From: Streptomyces nigra
Lineage (GTDB): Bacteria; Actinomycetota; Actinomycetes; Streptomycetales; Streptomycetaceae
Reading direction: 5' to 3'
Assembly: GCF_003074055.1 (NCBI RefSeq)
Contig: NZ_CP029043.1
Span: 1,728,501-1,792,500, forward strand
DNA: 64,000 nucleotides
Shown: in pieces, positions 57,973-64,000 of the stretch
Numbering within the stretch: the first letter of the stretch is position 1
How the letters are laid out: each line of letters begins with the position of its first letter
Made by a program: the position numbers and the translations under genes
The notes under the pieces: generated by a model
What the model was told of the DNA's origin: nothing
Database searches by the model: none
Seen by the model: the letters and a program-made list of their open reading frames with translations, nothing else

Positions 57973-60699
57973 CTAGTGGGCCGCTGATTCCCAGTCGGGG
58001 CCTGCGCCCACCGAGACGCCCAGGGGGACCCTCAGGTGGACGGCGTTCGACATTTCGCGGCGGACCAGTTCCTCCGCCGCCTCGCGTTCGCCGGGGGCGA
58101 TCTCCAGGACGATTTCGTCGTGGACCTGGAGGAGCATCCGGGAGGCGAGGCCCGACTCGCGCAGGGCGCGGTCCACGTTGAGCATGGCGATCTTGACGAT
58201 GTCGGCCGCCGTGCCCTGGATGGGCGCGTTCAGCGCCATGCGCTCGGCCGCCTCGCGGCGCTGGCGGTTGTCGCTGTTGAGGTCGGGCAGATAGCGGCGG
58301 CGGCCGAAGAGGGTCGCCGTGTAGCCCGTCGCGCGGGCCTCGTCGACCGCCCGGCGCAGATAGTCGCGGACGCCGCCGAACCGCTCGAAGTAGGCGTCCA
58401 TCAGGGTGCGGGCCTCGGCCGCCTCGATGTTCAGCTGCTGGGAGAGGCCGAAGGCCGACAGCCCGTAGGCGAGGCCGTAGGACATCGCCTTGATCTTGCG
58501 GCGCATCTCGGCGTCCACGGCGGCCGGCTCCACGGCGAAGACCTGGGAGGCGGCCGTGGTGTGCAGGTCCTCACCGGAGGTGAACGCCTCGATCAGGCCC
58601 TCGTCCTCGGAGAGGTGGGCCATCACCCGGAGCTCGATCTGGCTGTAGTCCGCCGTCATCAGGGACTCGAAGCCCTCGCCGACGACGAAGCCCCGGCGGA
58701 TCGCGCGGCCCTCGTCGGTGCGGACCGGGATGTTCTGCAGGTTGGGGTCCGTGGAGGAGAGGCGGCCGGTGGCGGCGACGGTCTGGTTGAACGTGGTGTG
58801 GATCCGGCCGTCCGCCGCGATCGTCTTGATCAGGCCCTCGACGGTGACCCGCAGCTTCGCCTGCTCGCGGTGGCGGAGCATGATCACCGGCAGTTCGTTG
58901 TCCGTCTGGCCGGCGAGCCAGGCCAGGGCGTCGGCGTCGGTGGTGTAGCCGGTCTTCGTCTTCTTCGTCTTGGGCAGGGCGAGCTCGCCGAAGAGGACCT
59001 CCTGGAGCTGTTTGGGCGAGCCCAGGTTGAACTCGTGCCCGGCCGCCGCGTGCGCCTCCTTCACGGCCTGCTGCACGGCGCCCGCGAACATCTGCTCCAT
59101 GGCCTCCAGGTGGGCCCGGTCGGCCGCGATGCCGTGCCGCTCCATGCGGGCGAGCAGCGCGGACGTCGGCAGCTCCATGTCGCGCAGCAGCTCGGCGGCG
59201 CCGACCTCCCGCAGCCGGCCCTCGAAGGCCTCGCCGAGGTCGAGGACGGTCCGGGCCTGGATCATGAGCGCCTCGGCCTCGGCGCCCTCGTCCGCCCCGA
59301 AGGCGAGCTGGCCGTCGGCCGTGGCGGCGGGCGCCAGCTCGCGGTGCAGATACTCCAGGGACAGGGCGTCCAGGTCGAAGGAGCGGCGGCCCGGCTTGAC
59401 CAGGTAGGCGGCGAGCGCGGTGTCCATGTGGACGCCCTCGATGGTCCAGCCGTGCTCGGCGAAGACCCGCATGGCGCTCTTGGCGTTGTGGAAGACCTTG
59501 GGCCGGGCGGGGTCCGCGAGCCAGCCGGCGAACGCCTGCTCGTCGGCCTCGTCCAGCTGGGAGGGGTCGAACCAGGCGGCGGCGCCGCTGTCGGCGGCCA
59601 GGGCGATCTCGGCGACCGAGCCGGTGCCCAGCGCCCAGGTGTCGACGGTGGCCACGCCGAGCGGCCCGCCCGCGTGCTCGGTCAGCCAGCCGGCCAGCTC
59701 GCCGGTGCCGAGGACAGTGCCGTCCAGGGCGACGCCCTCGGTGGAGACGGGGGTGGTCTCGGCCTCCTCGGCACCCGGGTCGACGCCGAAGAGCCGCTCG
59801 CGCAGCGACGGGTTCCGGATCTCCAGGGTGTCCAGGATCATCGCGACGGCCTTGCGGTCGTACGGCTCGCGCGCGAGGTCGGCGACGGTCTTGGGCAGCT
59901 CGACCTGGCGCTCCAGCTCGGTGAGGCGGCGGTTGAGCTTGACGGCCTCCAGGTGGTCGCGGAGGTTCTGCCCGGCCTTGCCCTTGACCTCGTCGACGCG
60001 CTCGACCAGCTCGGCGAAGGACCCGAACTGGTTGATCCACTTCGCGGCGGTCTTCTCGCCGACGCCGGGGATGCCGGGCAGGTTGTCCGACGGGTCGCCG
60101 CGCAGGGCAGCGAAGTCCGGGTACTGGGCGGGGGTGAGGCCGTACTTCTCGAGGACCTTCTCCGGGGTGAACCGGGTCAGCTCGGAGACGCCCTTGGTCG
60201 GGTAGAGCACGGTGGTGTGCTCGCTGACCAGCTGGAACGAGTCACGGTCGCCGGTGACGATCAGCACCTCGAAACCGGCGGCCTCGGCCTGGGTGGCGAG
60301 AGTGGCGATCACGTCGTCGGCCTCGAAGCCCTCGACGGCGAACCGGGACACGTGCATCGCGTCGAGCAGCTCGCCGATCAGCTCGACCTGGCCCTTGAAC
60401 TCGTCCGGGGTCTTGGAGCGGTTCGCCTTGTACTCGGTGAACTCCTCGGAGCGCCAGGTCTTGCGGGACACGTCGAACGCCACGGCGAAGTGGGTGGGCG
60501 CCTCGTCACGCAGCGTGTTGGCCAGCATCGACGCGAAGCCGTAGATCGCGTTCGTCGGCTGGCCCGTCGCCGTCGTGAAGTTCTCCGCGGGCAGCGCGAA
60601 GAAGGCGCGGTAGGCCAGTGAGTGCCCGTCCATGAGCATCAGGCGGGGCCGGCCGCCGCCGGGGGTGCTGTCGGTCTGCTTCGATGCTGAATCTGCCAC
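57973..60699 (-). CDS. polA: DNA polymerase I
   Basis: A 908-residue PolA for Okazaki-fragment processing and repair synthesis. The 5'-nuclease domain is at the N terminus (MDGHSLAYRAFFALP, VTGDRDSFQLV, GEKTAAKWINQFG). The polymerase palm carries motif A DYSQIELRVMAHL and motif C QVHDEIVLEI, with motif B RRKIKAMSYGLAYG. The proofreading domain is present but its acidic residues are lost (VDTWALG and FHNAKSAMRVF in place of DxE and NxxxD), so it probably lacks 3'-5' exonuclease, as in other actinobacteria. I chose the GTG at 60699, seven bases after a PafBC-like -10 element; the frame is open up to 63165, but without PolA sequence. Confidence 0.97.
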   Translation of the reverse strand: MADSASKQTDSTPGGGRPRLMLMDGHSLAYRAFFALPAENFTTATGQPTNAIYGFASMLANTLRDEAPTHFAVAFDVSRKTWRSEEFTEYKANRSKTPDEFKGQVELIGELLDAMHVSRFAVEGFEADDVIATLATQAEAAGFEVLIVTGDRDSFQLVSEHTTVLYPTKGVSELTRFTPEKVLEKYGLTPAQYPDFAALRGDPSDNLPGIPGVGEKTAAKWINQFGSFAELVERVDEVKGKAGQNLRDHLEAVKLNRRLTELERQVELPKTVADLAREPYDRKAVAMILDTLEIRNPSLRERLFGVDPGAEEAETTPVSTEGVALDGTVLGTGELAGWLTEHAGGPLGVATVDTWALGTGSVAEIALAADSGAAAWFDPSQLDEADEQAFAGWLADPARPKVFHNAKSAMRVFAEHGWTIEGVHMDTALAAYLVKPGRRSFDLDALSLEYLHRELAPAATADGQLAFGADEGAEAEALMIQARTVLDLGEAFEGRLREVGAAELLRDMELPTSALLARMERHGIAADRAHLEAMEQMFAGAVQQAVKEAHAAAGHEFNLGSPKQLQEVLFGELALPKTKKTKTGYTTDADALAWLAGQTDNELPVIMLRHREQAKLRVTVEGLIKTIAADGRIHTTFNQTVAATGRLSSTDPNLQNIPVRTDEGRAIRRGFVVGEGFESLMTADYSQIELRVMAHLSEDEGLIEAFTSGEDLHTTAASQVFAVEPAAVDAEMRRKIKAMSYGLAYGLSAFGLSQQLNIEAAEARTLMDAYFERFGGVRDYLRRAVDEARATGYTATLFGRRRYLPDLNSDNRQRREAAERMALNAPIQGTAADIVKIAMLNVDRALRESGLASRMLLQVHDEIVLEIAPGEREAAEELVRREMSNAVHLRVPLGVSVGAGPDWESAAH

Positions 60700-60706
60700 G
60701 CCCCCG

Positions 60707-60729
60707 ATCCTGCCACGCCCCACTGACAG
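60707..60729 (-). promoter_or_regulatory. PafBC/RecA-NDp-like promoter of polA (diverged)
   Basis: CTGTCAGTG (60721-60729), eight bases, CAGGAT (60707-60712), seven bases, then the GTG at 60699. The -10 differs from TAnnnT at its first base. Spacing matches uvrB and ogt exactly. Confidence 0.68.
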
Positions 60730-60825
60730 CCGGGTGCCGCCGGGGCGCCGGCGGACCGTCCCGGCCGGGCGCCGGGCCCGAACACCCGCTCCCCGCAGGC
60801 ACCGTTGCACATGCGAGGATCGGAG

Positions 60826-60846
60826 ACGTACGTCACACGTGTACAC
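60826..60846. promoter_or_regulatory. overlapping palindromes upstream of the FdhF-type gene
   Basis: ACGTACGT (60826-60833), ACACGTGT (60835-60842) and GTGTACAC (60839-60846) overlap 16 bases before the start codon. Possible operator; regulator unknown. Confidence 0.35.
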
Positions 60847-60861
60847 GAAGGAGAGTGCGCG

Positions 60862-63141
60862 ATGGCCAGCAAGCCGCCCACGGGTGATCCGGTCCAGGAC
60901 GCGCCCCGGGTCGACGAGCCGAAGCACGCGGCGGCGGGCCTGCCCGCCATCGGCCACACCCTGCGGGTCGCCCAGCGTCAGATGGGGGTGAAGCGCACCG
61001 CGCTCACGTTGCTGCGGGTCAACCAGAAGGACGGCTTCGACTGCCCGGGGTGCGCCTGGCCGGAGCCCGAGCACCGGCACACGGCGGAGTTCTGCGAGAA
61101 CGGCGCGAAGGCGGTCGCCGAGGAGGCCACGCTGCGCCGGGTCACCCCGGAGTTCTTCGCCGCGCACCCGGTGGCCGATCTGGCGACGCGCAGCGGCCAC
61201 TGGCTCGGGCAGCAGGGGCGGCTCACGCACCCCATGTATCTGCCGGAGGGCGGCACCCACTACGAGCCGGTGAGCTGGGAGCGGGCCTTCGACATCGTCG
61301 CCGAGGAGATCGCCGCGCTGGGCTCGCCCGACGAGGCCGTCTTCTACACGTCGGGCCGCACCAGCAACGAGGCGGCCTTCCTCTATCAGCTCTTCGCCCG
61401 TGAGCTGGGCACGAACAATCTGCCGGACTGCTCGAACATGTGCCACGAGTCGTCCGGGTCGGCGCTGTCGGAGACGCTCGGCGTCGGCAAGGGCAGCGTC
61501 CTGCTGGAGGACCTGTACCAGGCCGAGCTGATCATCGTCGCGGGGCAGAACCCGGGGACGAACCATCCGCGGATGCTGTCGGCGCTGGAGAAGGCGAAGG
61601 CGAACGGCGCGCGGATCATCACCGTCAACCCGCTGCCCGAGGCGGGTCTGGAGCGGTTCAAGAACCCGCAGACCCCGCAGGGCATGCTCAAGGGCGCCGC
61701 GCTGACCGATCTGTTCCTGCAGATCCGCATCGGCGGCGACCAGGCGCTGTTCCGGCTGCTGAACAAGCTGATCCTGGAGACCGAGGGCGCCGTCGACGAG
61801 GACTTCGTCCGCGATCACACGCACGGCTTCGAGGAGTTCGCCGAGGCCGCCCGCGCCGCCGGCTGGGACGAGACGCTGACGGCGACGGGCCTCGCGCGCG
61901 AGGACGTCGACAAGGCGCTGGAGATGGTGCTCGCGTCGCGGCGCACGGTGGTGTGCTGGGCGATGGGCCTGACCCAGCACAAGCACTCGGTGCCGACGAT
62001 CCGGGAGATCGTCAACTTCCTTCTGCTGCGCGGCGACATCGGCCGGCCCGGTTCGGGCGTGTGCCCGGTGCGTGGTCACTCCAATGTGCAGGGCGACCGC
62101 ACGATGGGCATCTTCGAGCGGCCCGCGCCCGCCTTCCTGGACGCCCTGGAGCGGGAGTTCGGGTTCGCGCCGCCGCGTGAGCACGGCCTGGACGTCGTAC
62201 GGGCCATCCGGGCGCTGCGCGACGGCGAGGCGAAGGTGTTCTTCGCGATGGGCGGCAACTTCGTGGCGGCCACACCGGACACGGCCGTCACCGACGCGGC
62301 CGTGCGCCGGGCCCGGCTGACGGTGCACGTGTCGACGAAGCTGAACCGCAGCCACGCAGTGACGGGCGCGCGGGCGCTGATCCTGCCGACGCTGGGCCGT
62401 ACCGAGCGCGATCTGCAGGGCGGCGGCGAGCAGTTCGTCACCGTCGAGGACTCCATGGGCATGGTGCACGCCTCCCGGGGGCGGCTGGAGCCGGCGAGTG
62501 CGCATCTGCTGTCGGAGCCGGCGATCGTGTGCCGGCTGGCCCGCCGGGTGCTGGGCGAGAAGAGCCGGACGCCGTGGGAGGAGTTCGAGAAGGACTACGC
62601 GACGATCCGGGACCGGATCGCGCGGGTCGTGCCGGGCTTCGAGGACTTCAACGCGCGCGTGGAGCGTCCCGGCGGTTTCACGCTGCCGCACGCCCCGCGC
62701 GACGAGCGCCGCTTCCCGACGGCGACCGGCAAGGCCAACTTCACGGCGGCGCCGGTGGAGTACCCGGAGGTCCCCGAGGGGCGGCTGCTGCTGCAGACGC
62801 TGCGGTCGCACGACCAGTACAACACCACGATCTACGGCCTGGACGACCGCTACCGGGGCATCCGCAACGGCCGCCGGGTGGTGCTGGTCAACCCGGAGGA
62901 CGCCCGGCGGCTCGGGGTCGCCGACGGCGCGTACGTGGATCTGGTGAGCGAGTGGAGGGACGGCGTGGAGCGGCGCGCGCCCGGGTTCCGGGTGGTGGCG
63001 TACCCGACGGCGCGGGGCTGCGCGGCGGCGTACTACCCGGAGACCAACGTTCTGGTGCCGCTGGACGCCACCGCGGACACCAGCAACACCCCGGCCAGCA
63101 AGTCCGTGATCGTACGTCTGGAACAATCGGCGACCGACTGA
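60862..63141 (+). CDS. FdhF/YdeP-type molybdopterin oxidoreductase
   Basis: A 759-residue protein of the YdeP branch of molybdopterin oxidoreductases. A cysteine cluster in the N terminus (CPGCAWPEPEHRHTAEFCENG) would hold an Fe-S centre. Molybdopterin-binding stretches include YTSGRTSNEAAFLYQLFARELGTNNLPDCSNMCHESSG and GQNPGTNHPRMLSALEKAKANGA, and a C-terminal dinucleotide-binding domain ends TSNTPASKSVIV. The YdeP group is linked to acid resistance in E. coli; substrate unknown. The start is the ATG at 60862 with GGAG eight bases upstream. It is divergent from polA. Confidence 0.9.
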   Translation: MASKPPTGDPVQDAPRVDEPKHAAAGLPAIGHTLRVAQRQMGVKRTALTLLRVNQKDGFDCPGCAWPEPEHRHTAEFCENGAKAVAEEATLRRVTPEFFAAHPVADLATRSGHWLGQQGRLTHPMYLPEGGTHYEPVSWERAFDIVAEEIAALGSPDEAVFYTSGRTSNEAAFLYQLFARELGTNNLPDCSNMCHESSGSALSETLGVGKGSVLLEDLYQAELIIVAGQNPGTNHPRMLSALEKAKANGARIITVNPLPEAGLERFKNPQTPQGMLKGAALTDLFLQIRIGGDQALFRLLNKLILETEGAVDEDFVRDHTHGFEEFAEAARAAGWDETLTATGLAREDVDKALEMVLASRRTVVCWAMGLTQHKHSVPTIREIVNFLLLRGDIGRPGSGVCPVRGHSNVQGDRTMGIFERPAPAFLDALEREFGFAPPREHGLDVVRAIRALRDGEAKVFFAMGGNFVAATPDTAVTDAAVRRARLTVHVSTKLNRSHAVTGARALILPTLGRTERDLQGGGEQFVTVEDSMGMVHASRGRLEPASAHLLSEPAIVCRLARRVLGEKSRTPWEEFEKDYATIRDRIARVVPGFEDFNARVERPGGFTLPHAPRDERRFPTATGKANFTAAPVEYPEVPEGRLLLQTLRSHDQYNTTIYGLDDRYRGIRNGRRVVLVNPEDARRLGVADGAYVDLVSEWRDGVERRAPGFRVVAYPTARGCAAAYYPETNVLVPLDATADTSNTPASKSVIVRLEQSATD

Positions 63142-63153
63142 GCGTTTGCTCAG
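63138..63153 (+). promoter_or_regulatory. inverted repeat after FdhF-type gene, terminator or TetR-like operator
   Basis: CTGAGC-GTTT-GCTCAG, perfect 6-bp arms, containing the FdhF-type gene stop and lying 48 bp before the thioesterase start. The sequence looks like a TetR-family operator but could be a weak terminator. Confidence 0.45.
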
Positions 63154-63200
63154 GCGGTGCGTCACGCCACCGAGTGATCACGACGAACGGAGCCGGGCCC

Positions 63201-63689
63201 ATGGGCGAGCAGCAGCACGTGAAGTTCCCGCAGGAGGTCATCGACGAGTACGCCGCGCTCGGCGTCGATCTTCAGGCCCTGTTCTCGGCCGGGCATCTCG
63301 GCACGCGTATGGGCGTCCAGATCGTGGAGGCGTCCGCCGAGCGGGTCGTGGGGACGATGCCGGTGGAGGGGAACACCCAGCCGTACGGGCTGCTGCACGG
63401 CGGCGCGTCCGCGGTGCTCGCGGAGACGCTCGGCTCGGTGGGCTCCATGCTGCACGGCGGCACCTCGAAGATCGCGGTGGGTGTGGACCTCAACTGCACC
63501 CACCACCGGGGCGCCCGCTCGGGCCTGGTCACCGGTGTGGCCACACCGGTGCACCGGGGCCGCTCGACGGCGACGTACGAGATCGTGATCAGTGACGAGC
63601 AGGGGCGGCGGGTGTGCACGGCGCGGCTGACCTGCATGCTGCGCGATGTGAACCCGGGCGACGCGGAGCGGGTCCGCGCGGCGGACTGA
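63201..63689 (+). CDS. PaaI-family hotdog thioesterase
   Basis: A 162-residue hotdog-fold protein: LGTRMGVQIVEASAERVVGTMPVEGNTQPYGLLHGGASAVLAETLGS holds the catalytic HGG and the helix with conserved Glu, and a C-terminal strand set (GRRVCTARLTCMLRD) completes the fold. Substrates would be acyl-CoAs such as phenylacetyl- or hydroxybenzoyl-CoA. The start is the ATG at 63201. It follows the FdhF-type gene by 59 bp on the same strand. Confidence 0.9.
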   Translation: MGEQQHVKFPQEVIDEYAALGVDLQALFSAGHLGTRMGVQIVEASAERVVGTMPVEGNTQPYGLLHGGASAVLAETLGSVGSMLHGGTSKIAVGVDLNCTHHRGARSGLVTGVATPVHRGRSTATYEIVISDEQGRRVCTARLTCMLRDVNPGDAERVRAAD

Positions 63690-63721
63690 GCGCGGGTCAA
63701 CTCCCTTTCCCCACCCCGCCG

Positions 63722-63750
63722 TTGATCCCTGCCGCGCGGCGGCATACGGT
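63722..63750 (+). promoter_or_regulatory. promoter of the lipoprotein gene
   Basis: TTGATC (63722-63727), 17 bases, TACGGT (63745-63750), then six bases to the ATG at 63757. A leaderless transcript is predicted. The -35 is TTGATC, not TTGTC, so it is not a PafBC-type site. Confidence 0.6.
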
Positions 63751-63756
63751 CGGGGC

Positions 63757-64000
63757 ATGACCAAGGCAGGGGTGCGCCGGAAGGGGGCCGCGCTCGGGCT
63801 GGCCCTGCTGGCCGCCTGCTCGGCGGGCGGCTGCGGGGAGCCGGGCGCGCGGCCCTCCCCGGCGCACCCGACGGCGGCCGGCAACTCCCCGTCCGCTGCG
63901 ACGACTTCACCGGCCCGGCTGTGCACGGGGATCATCGCGTACTGGTCGCGCCGGGCCCTGACCGGCGACACCTACGGCGACTACCAGTCGATGGGGCTGT
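63757..64000 (+). CDS. putative lipoprotein, 3' end outside window
   Basis: The first 81 codons of an exported protein: a basic start (MTKAGVRRKG), a hydrophobic core (AALGLALLAAC) with a lipobox LLAAC and a nearby second candidate cysteine (AGGC), then a Pro/Ser/Thr-rich linker before LCTGIIAYWSRRALTGDTYGDYQSMGL, where the window ends. The function is unknown. The leaderless ATG is placed by the promoter six bases upstream. Confidence 0.75.
   Translation, partial: MTKAGVRRKGAALGLALLAACSAGGCGEPGARPSPAHPTAAGNSPSAATTSPARLCTGIIAYWSRRALTGDTYGDYQSMGL

Noticed and set aside
57973..63165. A 1730-codon open frame containing polA
   Set aside because: Only the part from the GTG at 60699 shows PolA sequence. 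The rest is antisense to the FdhF-type gene and open because of GC bias.

Overview
The window is a high-GC actinobacterial chromosome segment, almost certainly from a Streptomyces. The evidence is very GC-rich third codon positions, many GTG starts, a BldB/WhiJ-like regulator cluster (DUF397 plus Scr1-type HTH plus HATPase), a DUF574 methyltransferase, an SPW_0924-type microprotein, a four-domain ribosomal protein S1 and a DNA polymerase I with a decayed proofreading site. No transposase, integrase, phage gene, CRISPR array, rRNA or tRNA was recognised. The gene order (aroQ, uvrB, ogt, gltD, coaE, rpsA, hrpB, polA) looks like conserved Streptomyces core chromosome; that comparison is from memory.

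Layout. 1-5 kb: partial metallo-beta-lactamase-fold hydrolase, aroQ, S66 peptidase, MHS-type transporter, ChaA-like antiporter. 5-9 kb: a tellurium/metal-stress group of terC (behind a yybP-ykoY-type Mn2+ riboswitch) and two TerD proteins, one fused to a degenerate FtsK-like domain. 9-14 kb: uvrB, MHYT membrane protein, secreted GlpQ-type phosphodiesterase, ogt. 14-24 kb: MFS pump, formaldehyde dehydrogenase, pseudouridine catabolism pair psuG-psuK, methyltransferase, CorA, CBS protein, kinase-like protein. 23-30 kb: frameshifted DUF2293 gene, DUF1772 protein, gltD without gltB, PEP-utilising enzyme plus membrane partner. 30-34 kb: tyrosine phosphatase and the DUF574/DUF397/HTH/HATPase developmental-regulator cluster. 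34-46 kb: ABC exporter, amidohydrolase, FUSC transporter, nucleotidyltransferase, RidA, GNAT, family-5 uracil-DNA glycosylase, S4 protein, DoxX and others. 46-64 kb: coaE, PAC2 protein, rpsA, methyltransferase, hrpB, DUF3068, lytic transglycosylase, DUF4184, polA, FdhF/YdeP oxidoreductase, thioesterase and a partial lipoprotein.

The most coherent system is regulatory. Three separate DNA-repair genes (uvrB, ogt, polA) carry the same promoter word, (T/C)TGTCAGTG-N8-(T/C)AnnnT, with exactly 7 bases between the -10 element and the start codon. This matches the RecA-independent damage promoter recognised by PafBC in mycobacteria, and predicts leaderless damage-induced mRNAs. A second theme is short tandem repeats: a ~59-nt array of about ten units (40994-41580), smaller arrays near 13.9, 20.3 and 45.2 kb, and four genes whose stop codon lies inside a 17-21-nt tandem duplication, in two cases placing TGA in all three frames.
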